64,000 nucleotides of DNA from Dichetophora obliterata (GCA_963920525.1 OY986437.1:112832715-112896714), one strand, 5' to 3'; shown: positions 43,809 to 55,399, counted from the first letter of the stretch. The notes: generated by a model from the sequence alone, not told the origin. A program made the numbers and translations.

Positions 43809-45329
43809 ATTGACTCTATACAGAGTTGTTGTTGCCATGTTCAAAACTCACTTGAGAGACTTCGCGCATTTCTAGCTTTTTTTTATAAGCCAGACAAGAT
43901 TGGAAGAAATAATTTTAGAAGAGAGTTTTTTACAAGAGAGCGAAAGAAGTAATTGTAGGTGAGAGGATTCACGCATTTTTAACGATAAATATTTATAATT
44001 TTGCTCTATGGGATTTAACGAAAATAAATGTAGGCAATCAGTTGCCAGCAATTCTCGTGAATTTTTGTTAGAGTGTTGGGCTCGCTGTACTGGTGATCTT
44101 ATGGCGTTTTTAACTGAAAAATAGAACCAATGAGTTTACTCTTTTTCGGCGAGAGTAGAGTTGTTGCTCTGGATATTTCAAAAGCGTTTGACTGAGTGTG
44201 GCATAAAGTGTTCGTGTCGCAACCTATTGCATATGATTTTGGTGGCAACTTTGCCCGATGGATCACGTATTTCCTCAAGGACATAACGATTCGTGTCGTA
44301 GATGATGGTATTTTGTCCGAGGAGCAAGCCATCGGCGCAGGAGTACCGCAGGATTCAGTTCTATCGCCAACCTTGTTTCTGGTTTTTATCAAAAACCTTC
44401 TGTCGTTGACACATAATCCAATACATTCGTTTGAGCACGACAGCAGTTATTATCATTCATATTCATTCAAAAAACGCCCAAGCTCTATGGAGATTGAGGG
44501 GAAGAGGCAAATATGAATGACACACTTCTTATTGAACTACAAAAAAACTCCGAATGGGGTGTTGCTAATAGAGTAGTGTTCAGTTCAAGCAAGACCCTTA
44601 GCTCCCCTTATTATGAATGGTGCGGATCTTGTGGAATTAGCCGCTCTTGACGTTCTGGGCATATCAATCCAATCTTATCTTCGTTGGAATGATAATATTT
44701 TTTATGTATTGAAAGAAGCGGGCAAGTGCCTAGGGTTTCTAAAACGGCTCAAAAAATATTTCACTGCAGCTGATATTCGCATGATCTACACCTTATATAT
44801 TAGGCCGAAAATGGAGTACAATTCGCACATTTGGGCAGGAGCTTCAATATCTTATTTGGAGCTTCTGGATCGAGTTCAACGTCGTGCGATATATTTGATA
44901 GGAGATGAAAGTATTACATCATCTCTTAACTCTCTTGGGCATTGTTGTGATGTTGGTTACCTGAGCCTTCTGTATAGGTACTACCATGGAAAGTGTTCAA
45001 GGGAGATGCATGGCCTGACGCCACCAGCTAGTGTGTTTCCAAGGTCCTCTCGGGCAGCTGTCCAAGCCCACCCCTTGCCTCGATGTCCAAAAGAACTTCA
45101 CATTACCAAGATAATTCAGTTTTAAGACGCACGGTAATGTTGTGGAATAGTCTCTCTGCGAGCGTTTCCCGGCAGTTTTGAGCTATGCAAATTTAAAACA
45201 AATATTCACCGACACTACTCCATCTATCCACCCTCCAACTAACTATCATCCATCTTCCAAATCAACACAATTCTTTCACATTTATAGGGGCATCCTCTGA
45301 GCGTTGGTTCAAAAAAAAAAAAACAAAAA

Positions 45330-46415
45330 TTGTTTTTTATATTTTATTTTTCGGTAGCATTTTAGTAGCATTATGGTTAATACAAAAGGTAGATTCTGTA
45401 GATTTTATGTTTCCAATATATAAGCAATACTCATGGGAGCTAGCACGCGACAAAATATGAAACTCGTTTTCGACTGCATCTAGAAAAATGGAGAAATCTG
45501 CGAAACGCAACACAAAATTTTAATACGATTAATTTTAAACTAAAATAGATTAATGTGGCTTCCTATTGATAGTTATCATGTTGAAAAACTTGTATTAATT
45601 TTTTGTTTTAAGCTTTTGTATAATTTAGCACGCGATATATTTGAACATCACTTTTGTTATAAGAATTAATACAAATAATTTCAACTCAAGATTGCATTAA
45701 CTACCAAAAACATCGTTTATATTATTTGTATAAAAACACAAAACTTTTTCTCGATCGGAAAATTAGAAATGTTTTAACTTAACTTAACGTTTTTTCTTTA
45801 ATCCTAGGATGGACAAAAGGGTCTGGCCAGACCAAATTTAACTTTGATGTTGAACATCTTTTTCCCACGACAAAATAGTGATTATTAGACTTCATGAATT
45901 CTATAAGCTATGAATTCTGAGTGGATCGAAGCTACTTTCGGGTTGATTCGGATAAATTTGTAGTGCAAAAATTAGGTTCAAAGTAGAAAAGCGCTAAATT
46001 AACCTACATGGCCTAGCCATACCGCAACTATATTGAACTGTCGGTTTAGTTAATGTAATTCACAAAACATGTTCGTGCATGCATAATTTATTTTTTTTGT
46101 GTGGAAAGATAAGTGAATTATGTTTTTTATAAATGTTGGCGGTGTGGGTATGTATGTGTGTGTTGTAGAAAAATACTACACGATGCTCGCTTGGTCTCCG
46201 AGCGCGGTGTTTTGTTGTTGCTTTCAATGCGAAACTGTGAGTACAATAAAAAAGTTTCGAAATTAATAAAATGACATAATTTGCTCACCAACCAATTTCT
46301 GCAGTCTGACCTACCAGTAATCGGTAAAAATTCGGTGCGTAAAGATCTATTTAGTTTGTTTTTTTTACGAATTGTTTTTTTAAGAAAATGAGTTTTTCAG
46401 ATTTGTATACCTGAA
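45330..46415. other. AT-rich spacer
   Basis: No gene is recognised. It may include the 5' flank of the piggyBac-like element that starts near 46400. Confidence 0.4.
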
Positions 46416-46857
46416 ATGGTGGATGTTATCGTGCGTGAAACCAACCGCAAAGCGCGAGAGATATTGCCTGCTTGGAATACAAAACATCCACCATAAACAG
46501 CAAGAGAATGGAAGCCATCCAACGAAAAAGAGCTGTATGCATTTTTTGGCTTGCAGTTGTTTGCCGGCGTTTTCAAATGCGCAACACAGCCGGTTAAAGA
46601 ATTGTGGGCGCCATATCACTATGATATTTATAAAGGCACAATGTCGCTGAAACGCTTCCAGTTCCTACTGCACTTTATCAGATTTGATAATGCTAACAGC
46701 CGTCCTCAGCGACTACGATTGAGCAAATCTGCTGCCATAGATGACCTTTAGCAAATGCTTATGGCAAACTTGGAGTCATCATACACACCAAGTGTTAATT
46801 TGTGTGTCGATGAACAGCTTTTCCGCTATCGCGGACGTACACGATTCACCCAATATA

Positions 46858-48491
46858 CAGTGGTGGTCACGAATTTAGCACACTTAAAAAAGTAAAGTGA
46901 ATACTTATATTTTCCATTTATTTGTTGTAAATTTTTAATTAACTTTTGTTTTAGTGTATATATTATGTCTTCTTTATTTCTGATATACATTTTTTTATTT
47001 CAAAACTTTTTCCTATAAAACTTAAAATCAAATAAAAATTAAAAATAAGCATTTCGACTTGGTCATGAATTTAGCACACGAGCGAAAAAATGTGTAGGAT
47101 GAAAAATATAATCAACATTGATTACATAAAACTCAATATTTCGTAGGAAATCCCTTATTTTTAATTACTGCATCTCATATCCTTGGTAAACTTTTGACCA
47201 AAACCTCACAACGGTACTTTGGAATACTATACCGAATCCTTTGGATTTCCCTAAACAAATCTGGCAAATTTTTGGATTTTACTGTTAGTATTTGCTGCTC
47301 GACATCCCTCCACAGATTCTCAATCGGGTTTAAGTCCGATGATTGCGATGGCTACTTCAAAATATCAATATGTTTGTCTTCCAAGCTACTCTTAACTATG
47401 TGAGCACTGTGCTTTGGATCATTATCCTGCATAAAACGCCATTAAATTGGAAAATTATCCTCTTGAAATGGTATCATGGTATTGACAAGTACGTTTGTGT
47501 AAGCGTGCTGATCCGTTTTTTGGTAAATTTTAACAATCGGACAAACTCCGTGCCAAGAAAACGCCGCCCATGTCATAACATTTCAGCCACCCTGTTGAAT
47601 CGTCTTGAGCGTGTACTTTGGATTGTTGCATGTTTTGAGGACGCCACACATATTGTTTGCTTTCAGATGCGAACCGGCAAAACTTTGATTTATCCCTCCA
47701 AAGCACATTTTTCCAAAAATTTGTTGACTATTTAAATATTCTTTTGTAAACGCTAGACTGCATTTAATATTTTTTTGCGACACATGTGGTGTTTGTTGGG
47801 CTATAAAGCTGCGGAAATTGTTTTCATTCAAGCGTCTTCTTATGCCTTTTGAGTCTACATTTATGCTATATTTTGATGAAATTTCATTTTAAATTTTATT
47901 TGAGGTCTTAAAAGGATCACTAAGTGAAGCTCTATAAATCAAATGGCCCTCTCTTGCTATTGTTTTTCGCGCTCTTGGTGGCTATTTTACATTTTTATTG
48001 CTCTAATACTGCTCTACATGTTGTAATGCGTTATATAATAACTTTCACGAACATCTAAGAAGCAGAGCAATCTCTGAAACTGTGCTTTCACCATTTTTCA
48101 TTTGCTGAATCAAATGCCGCTGAGCTTCTGAACATCAGTTGTCTTTCGCCATATCTTTCTGCAATTTTTTGTTAGAACTCAAATAGAAACCTAATAAATT
48201 TAGTATATCTTACTAGTAAAGTTTAATTAACGAAAATAAAATACGATATGGAGCAGTAATTCTAATCTGTGCTAAATTCGTGTCCAGCATTGAAACCACA
48301 TTGATTCATACAACTTGAAATATGTCAGAAAATTTAAGAATAACTAAGAAACCAACTAACGGTACATAGAGTTAACTTCATGAACAATTCTCAACAAAAA
48401 ATATTTGATTACAATTCTCAAGCTAAAATGTAAAAAATTTCATATTAGAGTTACTAACACAGTGTGTGCTAAATTCGTGACCACCACCATC
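46858..48491 (-). mobile_element. Tc1-like element (DD34E) with IR/DR-type ends, 1634 bp
   Basis: The outer left end CAGTGGTGGTCACGAATTTA and the right end, read inverted, GATGGTGGTGGTCACG then AATTTAGCACAC are flanked by the TA duplication (46856-46857, 48492-48493). A second inner copy of the CACGAATTTAGCACA word lies near 47066 and near 48270, giving the double-inverted-repeat layout of some Tc1-family elements. The transposase inside reads on the minus strand and is broken. Confidence 0.9.
47133..48152 (-). pseudogene. Tc1-type transposase pseudogene
   Basis: Start ATG at 48152 (MAKDN, then a stop), with the N-terminal homeo-like helix QRHLIQQMKNGESTVSEIAL in pieces. A central part reads WKNVLWRDKSKF (first Asp region). 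MQDNDPKHSAHIVKSS and SSDLNPIENLWRDVEQQ are separated by exactly 34 residues between Asp and Glu, the DD34E spacing, with one in-frame stop between them. The end KGFPTKY and TGA lie at 47133-47135. Multiple stops and frame changes make it inactive. Confidence 0.85.
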
Positions 48492-48815
48492 TAAGCCATC
48501 CAAATATGGAATTAAAGTTTGGTGGATATGTGATTCACAAACAAACTATCCACCAAAAGGCCAAATTTATATCGGTAAATCTGTTGATAGTGTACGAGGA
48601 GTTAATCAAGGAGAAAGAATTGTCTTGGATTTAACACGAAAGTATTTCCATTCAGGGCGTACCGTATATTGTGATAGCTTTTTCACAAAATTGGCACAAG
48701 CAGAGAATTTGATGGAAAAGTGCCTGGCTATTGTTGGCACGGTTCGTTCAAATAAAACATTTGTACCATCTACGTTTAAAAAATCTAAGTCACGTGAGGA
48801 ATTCGAAACTTTATT

Positions 48816-51690
48816 TGTTTACTTACTTACTTAGTTGGCGCTACAACCGTATGTAGGTCTTGGCCTTATCTAAGAATTTGCGCCAGCCATTTCTGTCTTT
48901 GCTTGCTGGCGCCAGTTGGAAATTCCAAGCTTCGTCAGGTTGTTCTCTACTTGGTCTTTTCAACGAAGATGCGGTCGTCCTCTTCTGCGTTGACCGCCGC
49001 TGGGTACCGAATCGCATCGTCTTTGATGCGCTGAACATGACCCAGCCAGCGAAGCCACTCGATTTTAATGCGGTTGACTATGTCGATGTCAGCGTACAGC
49101 TCATACAGTTCATCATTCCACCGTATTCGGTACTCGTCATTGACGCAGATTGGTCTGTAGATCTTACGAAAAATCTTTCTCTCGAATGCTCCTAAAGTCC
49201 TTTGATCTGAAATGCTCAGCGTCCAGGTTTGTGATGCATAAAGTAGGACGGTCATGATGAGCGATTTATAGAGCGTGACTTTCCTTCGTAGCGAGAGGGC
49301 TCTGCTTCTCAATTGCCTACTGAGCCCAAAGTAACACCTGTTGGCAAGAGTTATTCTTCGTTTGATCTCAATGCTGACGTCGTTGGTTGAGTTTATGCTG
49401 GATCCCAGATAGACGAAGTCCTTCACAATTTCGAAGGAGGTATTGTCAACTGTAACGTGGGTTTAAAGACGCTGGGACTGTTTGTTTGTTGACACCAAGT
49501 ATTTCAACTGGAGAATGCTGTACTGACTTCACGCGTATTATGGACAATGATATCGATGTCATCAGCATACGCAATCAGCATAACACTCTTGTAGAATATT
49601 GCGCCACTACGTCTCAGATCAGCAGCTCGGATGATCTTTTCCATCATTCGGTTGAAAAAGTCGCACGATAAGGAATCACCTTGTCTGAAACCTCATTTGG
49701 TAACAAATGGTGGGGAGAGGTCCTTCCCGATTTTAACTGCGCTGCTGGTGTTGCTCAGTGTCATCCTGCAAAGTCGTATTAGTTTTGCAGGATTACGAAA
49801 CTCAGACATGGTGGAGTATAGGTGCTTTGTAGATGGTGGGTGTAGACTTGTTTTTCTTGAGTCTTCTCCAAGATTTGTCGTAGCGTGAAAATCTGGTCGA
49901 TAGTGGACTTTCCAGGTCTGAAGCCACACTGATAAGGTCCGATCAGTAAGTTTACAATGGGCTTTAATCTTTCACATAAAACGCTCGACAGGACCTTATA
50001 TGCGATATTAAGAAGGCTTATCCCACGGTAATTGGCACAGATAGTGGGATCGCCTTTCTTGTGGATTGTGGCAGAGCACACTGAGATTCCAATCGTTAAG
50101 AATGCATTCTTCCGACCATATTCTGCATAGAAGCTCGTGAATGCATTTAAGTATAGCTTCGCCTCCGTTCTTAAACAGCTCAGCAGGCAAGCCATCAGCT
50201 CCCGCGGCTTTGTTATTTTTAAGCCGAGCTATAGCTGTCAGAACTTCATCATAGTCATGCAGTGGAACCTCGATGCTGTCATCCGAAATTGGGGTTTCCA
50301 GAATATCATCTCTATTGGCGGGATTGTTGCCAGCGTCGCCATTTAGAAGCTAAGAGAAGTGTTCCCTCCTTAACGTCAGTTTACTCTGGACATCTGTCAC
50401 TAGATTCCAGTCTTCATCCTTGCAGGAAGAGGCCCCGGTTTTAAAACCATCGGCAAGGCGTCTTATTTTTTGAAAAATTTTCGGGCCTCATTCCTGTCAC
50501 CATACATCTCAATCTTCTCCTGCTCGCGCTTTTCTGCCTCTCTTTTTTTCCGCCTGAAAATACGTCTCTCTTCCCTCCTCTTTTTTTTTTGTATCGCTCC
50601 TTAGCAGCGCGCGTTACAACCGACTGCAGGGTGGCGTCTTTCTCTGCAGTGGCGTCGCGACACTCCTGGTCGTACCACTGGTTTCGGCGAGGGCGGTGGT
50701 AGCCAATCACCTCTTCAGCAGCCGCACGCATGGCGTTAGAAATGTGTGTTCACTGCGCGCATATATCAACGATTAGAGGAGTGCTTTGAAGCAGGAGTGA
50801 GATTCGACTGGCGAAGCAATTTGATTTTTGGTTTTTTGATCAGGGGACATCCAGATGACTTTATGAATATTGAGATGCTTGAATATAGTATTACTTACGA
50901 CCATGTTTCGTGCTGCGGCGAAGTCAATCAGCCTCATTCCGTTATCGGAGGTGTTGCCGTGGAGGCTGAACTTTCCGACTGTTGGACTAAAAATATTTTC
51001 CTTGCCCACCTTAGCGTTGAAGTCACCAAGCACGATTTTTACGTCGTGACGGGGGCAGCGCTCGAAAGCATTTTCAAGGCGCTCGTAGAAAATTTCCTTG
51101 ATCTCATCGTCCTTGTCTTCTGTCGGAGCGTGCGCACATATTAGGCTTATATTGAAAAAATTTAACCTTGATGCGGATTATGGCAAGTTGTTCGTTCACA
51201 GGTGTGAATCGCAGGACGTGGGGCCGTAGTCTCTTGCCAACTACAAATCCGCATCCAAACTCGTGCTTCTCCGCATGGCCGCTGTAGTAGATATCACAGG
51301 GTGCATGCCGAATAAATCCCTGTCCCTTCCATCGTATTTCTTGGATAGCAGTGATATCAGCTTTGTATCTTTCCAAGACATCAGTCAGTTGGATAGAGGC
51401 ACCTTCCCAATTAGGGGTTCGGACATTCCATGTGCATATCCGTAAATCATTATCAGTTTTTCGTTTGCAGAAGTCGTCATCAGATTTGGGGATCAGTTTT
51501 CTTCTTTTCTTAATTGTTTTCATTAAAATGGGTTTTTACGGGTAGGCTTCAAACCCGACGCACAACCTATTTTAAGCCAGTTTTGACGTTGCCCAGGAAA
51601 CACCACGTGGAGGTTTGAGTCGACTTGAGGCGATTTTACAAAGATTATGCTGGCCTCGCTAGGTTGAGACAGTCAGACATGTTACATTGT
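48816..51690 (-). mobile_element. RTE-like LINE, decayed
   Basis: On the minus strand the order is endonuclease (51523-51104, 51033-50773), linker (50731-50441), RT (50195-49779) and C-terminal region (49426-48947). The 3' end carries the tetranucleotide run (AAGT)n at 48817-48832, a tail typical of RTE-type elements rather than poly(A). It cuts the piggyBac-like pseudogene at 48815. No target duplication was found. Confidence 0.8.
48841..51523 (-). pseudogene. RTE-like endonuclease/reverse transcriptase remnants
   Basis: Endonuclease: MKTIKKRRKLIPKSDDDF start, LRICTWNVRTPNW, DITAIQEIRWKGQG, then GDFNAKVGKEN and NIHKVIWMSPDQKTKNQI. RT: IHKKGDPTICANYRGISLLN, YQCGFRPGKSTIDQIFTLRQ, after which the frame is lost before the catalytic YxDD. 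C-terminus: FVYLGSSINSTNDVSIEIK, SLIMTVLLYASQTWTLS, IEWLRWLGHVQRI. These blocks are characteristic of RTE-type LINE proteins in insects. Several frameshifts separate them. Confidence 0.82.
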
Positions 51691-52481
51691 AAAGGTTCGC
51701 CCCCAGATTCCCATTAGAGTTGAATTATCTAATGCAATTGATAAGTGCAACAGATTTTTTAAAAAGGAAGTCCCATGTTGAAAATTGAATTGATAATAAT
51801 AATAAAAGATTGAAGAATTGTGTAATGAAAATATTTTAAGAGAAAAAGTATGCCTCCAAAAAACGGTCTACAGCAGGTAAAATGAAATAACGTTGGAAGT
51901 TTACATTACGTATTCAGGTAATTGAATTGTTATTATATATGTTTGTGATTGTTTATGTTTCTTTTCTTGCAAAAAAATACAGCATAAGTGCAATAAAGGA
52001 CCATTATTTTAAATACTATAAAAAAAAACTAAAATGAACAAACAGCTTTTTTAACATCTTTAATCGAAATGTGCGAAGTGATTCCATAAGAACTCAAACT
52101 TGGCAAATTATATAATGTCAGTTCCTTGGAAAGAACCCATTCAGATAAGTCACGAAAAGAAAAAGGATATCCTTGCAATGGCTTCATATTTGCTTGAAAA
52201 GTACGTCGAGTTCTATAAATCAATCTGCAGTTAAATTAAGAAAAATATTAAGTTTGTGTTCGAAAGCAAACAAATATATTTTGTGGAAGGTCTTAAAATA
52301 TTTCTTTTAAGTTCTTCAAATTAATTTTTGTTTTTGTTATTAAGGGTTTTTTTTTTCATAAATATATTTTTTAATTATATTATTTTCATTTCCTTTAAAC
52401 AAACAGGATCCATGCGAATAACGTTTCAAAACCATCGCACTTTCTGCTTTGCAAAGTGGAATAACGTTTTAACAACCAATG
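51691..52481. other. AT-rich spacer
   Basis: No gene or transposon terminus is recognised. A 64-codon minus-strand frame at 52029-52223 resembles nothing I know. Confidence 0.4.
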
Positions 52482-52897
52482 TGTTTTTTTTTAGAGATCA
52501 AAGAACCAAGGCATGCGCCTTATACAAACAAGGTTTGGTCTTTGACCTGAAAGGAAACGGATAGATTTATTTAGAGGAACTGATTGTTACCATACGTAAT
52601 AATTCACGTGAAAGGCGTATTGTTAATAATTAGGCGAAACAACCATGAAAGACAATTTGAATTGCTTTTAACAGAGGCTAGTGTTATGCCTTAACATCGG
52701 CAAGATATTCCAGCACTTAGTTGTTCCTGTCCTTTAATTCCACATTTTCCACAATTTAGTTGTGGATTTTTGTTTTCCATAATTCTTGAACGTAGTAAAG
52801 AACAAAGAAAGTGAAAAGAACCATGCCCGAACCCGGATTAGAACCAGGGACCTCTGGGTTGATAGTCTAGCGCACTCTCCACTAGACTTCAACGGCC
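52482..52897 (-). mobile_element. tRNA-derived SINE, family 2, copy C
   Basis: The minus-strand copy has the tRNA-like head at 52897-52820: GTCTAGTGGAGAGTGCGC around the A box, and GGTTCTAATCC as a B box with one change from copy A. The shared body (GAGGCTAGTGTTATGCC, AAGGCGCATGCCTTGGTTCT) follows and it ends in an A run at 52482-52492. Confidence 0.87.
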
Positions 52898-53135
52898 GAC
52901 GGGCTTTGGATATGTAACGTTTTTCAATTTTAAATATTAATAATACTTTACTTACTAACCAAATATTGTTATTATTAAACAATTTTTTTTTACTAAAATA
53001 GTTTATTTACCTTAGTATTTCAATAATGTATTAAAAACAAGTATGTAGAAATTATCTGCTGCACTTAAAATGTTTTGTACGTATTGTGAATAAGTTATTT
53101 TTGGCGCTTGAAACGTTATTTGTGGCGTTATATTT

Positions 53136-53477
53136 GTGGCGACCGTAGCCTAGTGGGTAGAGTGCGTGGCCCCTAATCTAAAGAACTGCTGTAGCCCGGG
53201 TTCAATTCCAGCTCAGACAGAAAGTTTTTTCAATTGAATTAATTTTTCTGTTCGGTCGTCACCTCTCTGCAGACAATGGCAAACCTCAGAGAGTAAAAAT
53301 TACCATGTAAAGCTTCTTGAGAACATAAGCCGTTCGGAGTCGGCATAAAACACGTAGGTCCAGTTCTCGGTCATTTGTGATCAAACATTTAATAACACGC
53401 ACAACACAGTTGATCAATAGAAGCTAGGTCAAAGTCCTTCCAAGGGCTGAAATGGCCAGTTTATTTATTTATTTATT
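53136..53477 (+). mobile_element. tRNA-derived SINE, family 1, copy 3
   Basis: Same head as 24678-25021 (TAGCCTAGTGGG, GGTTCAATTCC), same body, and a (TTTA)n tail. The direct repeat TTGAAACGTTATTTG(T/C)GGC flanks it at 53108-53126 and 53477-53495, a likely 19-bp target duplication with one mismatch, though nine extra bases separate the left copy from the SINE head. Confidence 0.88.
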
Positions 53478-53572
53478 TGAAACGTTATTTGCGGCTATGC
53501 TTCAACTAATATTATTTAGGTGTCAATTTAAGTTAATTATTTTTAATATGCAATTATATAAATAATTTAAGT

Positions 53573-53600
53573 GCAGTTGTTGGCTCCGCTGAATGCGGCC
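53573..53600. mobile_element. Terminal fragment of the 43436-43808 MITE family
   Basis: AGTTGTTGGCTCCGCTGAAT continuing GCGGCC matches the right terminus of the MITE at 43436-43808; the rest of the element is absent. Confidence 0.5.
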
Positions 53601-54139
53601 AATGTGTGCGACGCACACTGTCTATTTTGTGCTCTTTTGTTTAACATTCGATGGTCGCAGCTCGTGAGAAAATAGGTAGCTGTCAAGGCTACCTAATAGT
53701 GATTGTATTATGCGTTTGCATGATTAATGCATAATTAATTAATTAATTAAAAAACGAAATGATAGCTCATTTTAATATACAGGTGCGGCACCTGTATTAT
53801 TTTGGATTATTTTGAAGCGAATGGAACGCAGCTATTGTTAAATATAGTCCGAAACCGACCGATATAGAATTTATTCAAAGCCGAGAATCACTATCGTATC
53901 ATTTCTAGGGATTAATTTTTCTACTCCAATCTCTTACAAAGGACATAAATATGATTTAATTCGGGGATAACAATCTCTAGGTTAGTTTTATACCAAGCGT
54001 ATAAATCGGTAGATAAAAAAGTGGTTTTGTCCACATTTTATCCCGGCTTTATGCTTAGAGCATAAATTCGCTCTCAGTTTATATCGATTTTCATTGGAAT
54101 GTTCATTAATTAAAAAATGTGTGGGGATTTTTGGTTTAT

Positions 54140-54740
54140 TTTTGCGAATTTGGGGGCTGGAGTAAACACTAGGTAAAAATGGATCGCTGATTTTGCATCT
54201 GATGTCAGAATTTCAAAATTCTAAAATTGTTCTACACATAGGGCTGCCAACTTAACCTTTTTTTAAGATTTTTAAACATGAAGAAACAGTATTGGGGGTT
54301 ATTTCTTTCGAGTTTGGTGTCAGAATTTTAAAATTCAAGATGGTGGATAGAGTTGTCACCTAATTTCTTGTTTATTTATGCGATTTTGACGCTGGGAGAA
54401 ACACTAGGTAAAATTGGGTCTCGGAATCCGAATCCGTTGTCAGAATTTCAAAACTCGAAAATTTTTTTACACATAGGACTGCCACCTAAAAATGTTTTAT
54501 TTTAAGAATTTTAAACATGAGGAAATAGTATTGGGGGGTTACTGATTTCGAATCTGGTGTCAGAATTTTAAAATTAAAGATGATGGATAGGGTTGCAACC
54601 TTCATTTTTCTTATTTTTACGAATACGGGGCTGGCGCGAACTTATGGGTACAAATAGGTCACTGAATCCAAATACGTTTTGAAATTTTGAAATAATAGGA
54701 CTGCCACCTTATATTATGTGTATTTTTAAAAGTTTTTAAC
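54140..54740. repeat. Tandem repeat, about 237-bp unit, 2.5 copies, with an inverted partner
   Basis: The phrase GGGCTGGAGTAAACACTAGG starts units at about 54152, 54391 and 54626 (diverged). Each unit contains GTCAGAATTT(C/T)AAAATTC twice, ACATAGGGCTGCCA and ATTGGGGGTTA. A piece of one unit recurs inverted at 55040-55195 (TAGGTGGCAGCCCTATGTGT). Non-coding. Confidence 0.8.
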
Positions 54741-55197
54741 ATCATTTAAGAATTCTATCATGGGTGGAGCTCGAAAAGTATTTTTCAAATCAAAATCACG
54801 ACCAATAACAAGAAAACATAAACAAATATTTATAAGTATAGTATTTTATTTTAAATATTTTTCATTTTTAAAAATAGGATTAAGGAATATAATAGCATCT
54901 AGTATTTTTGGAGCCAATCTGTTTCGTTTTTCAACGATAACATTACCAGCACTCTCACTCAAGAGAAAAACTCTTTTCTAAGGTAAAACACTAACAACAA
55001 AAATGCTCACCAAACCAGCTTGCTTAGCATAGTTCGTAAAAATAAAAAAATTGAGGTGGCAACCCTATCCATCATCTTGAATTTTAAAATTCTGACTTCA
55101 AATTCAAAATCAGCAACCCTCCAATACTATTTCCTCATGTTTCAAATTCTTAAAATAAAACATTTTTAGGTGGCAGCCCTATGTGTAGGAAATTTTT

Positions 55198-55398
55198 TTA
55201 CAGTGTATGTCGCAGAGATGGTTCAATTAATGCAGCTCCCGAAAACGAATCGAAAATGATAGACGAAGTCATTCTTGTCCCACTTGTTGAATCCAATGCG
55301 TTCCTGCATTTTATCTTGTCTGCGTTCGGCCGCAAAGTCACTTCCACATCGTCATCATCGTCGCTCCAGTTCTCCCAAAAGTGCTTCAAAATATCCAT
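55198..55398 (-). CDS. Unrecognised short ORF with acidic run (66 aa)
   Basis: On the minus strand: MDILKHFWENWSDDDDDVEV ... to a stop at 55198. The start is in a plausible context and the composition looks protein-like (aromatic start, five Asp, then a mixed segment), unlike the surrounding repeats. I do not recognise it. It abuts the inverted piece of the 237-bp repeat, so it may be the first part of a transposon gene cut by that sequence; a PIF/Harbinger-type N-terminus is one speculative option. Confidence 0.3.
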   Translation of the reverse strand: MDILKHFWENWSDDDDDVEVTLRPNADKIKCRNALDSTSGTRMTSSIIFDSFSGAALIEPSLRHTL

Positions 55399-55399
55399 T

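Larger units (their letters stand above)
42896..44076. mobile_element. TIR element (ACACTCTAA...) inside the LINE
   Basis: The left end ACACTCTAAAAAC and the inverted right end ACACTCTAACAAAAATT mark an insertion exactly between the RT pieces QYGFRT and RCTGDL. It contains a four-copy 61-bp tandem repeat and a MITE (43436-43808), but no recognisable transposase. The target duplication is not clear. Confidence 0.65.
41440..45125 (+). pseudogene. LINE ORF2 remnants (endonuclease, RT)
   Basis: Endonuclease end: HNILDLFLTSHHEKYDG and LGNSDHCTISAVF (41700-41860; the SDH motif). RT fingers: WSFIPNKMKSIKPKD (about 42020-42085), TGVFPSCWKVANVL, HNQLLSDRQYGFRT (to 42895). After the insert: VVALDISKAFD (44160; first catalytic Asp, then a stop), GAGVPQDSVLSPTLF (about 44335), and FEHDSS (near 44430) where YADD is expected, so the RT active site is destroyed. 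Thumb and C-terminus are open at 44613-45125 (RPKMEYNSHIWAG, LLYRYYHGKCSREMHGLTPP). Confidence 0.8.
41440..45325 (+). mobile_element. jockey/CR1-like LINE with poly(A) tail, split by a TIR element
   Basis: ORF2 remnants run from the endonuclease through RT to the C-terminus on the plus strand, followed by a 3' UTR and an A run at about 45309-45321. The 1.18-kb insert at 42896-44076 splits the RT. The 3' part is nearly identical to the minus-strand copy at 20657-21660. The 5' end (before the second half of the endonuclease) is missing or too decayed to see. Confidence 0.85.
46416..48815 (+). pseudogene. piggyBac-like transposase pseudogene 2, split by a Tc1 element
   Basis: Pieces on the plus strand: MVDVIVRETNRKAREILPAW (46416), AFFGLQLFAGVFKCATQPVK then SLKRFQFLLHFIRFDNA (46530-46750), VDEQLFRYRGRTRFTQY (46807-46857; first catalytic Asp). 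The Tc1 element lies at 46858-48491. Then come PSKYGIKVWWICDS (about 48500), VYCDSFFTKLAQAENLM (about 48665-48715; second catalytic Asp) and VGTVRSNKTFVPST. The frame ends where the RTE-like LINE begins (48816). An early stop, an in-frame TAG near 46750 and a frame change at the Tc1 junction kill it. It belongs to a different lineage from the piggyBac-like copy at 28375-31671. Confidence 0.85.
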
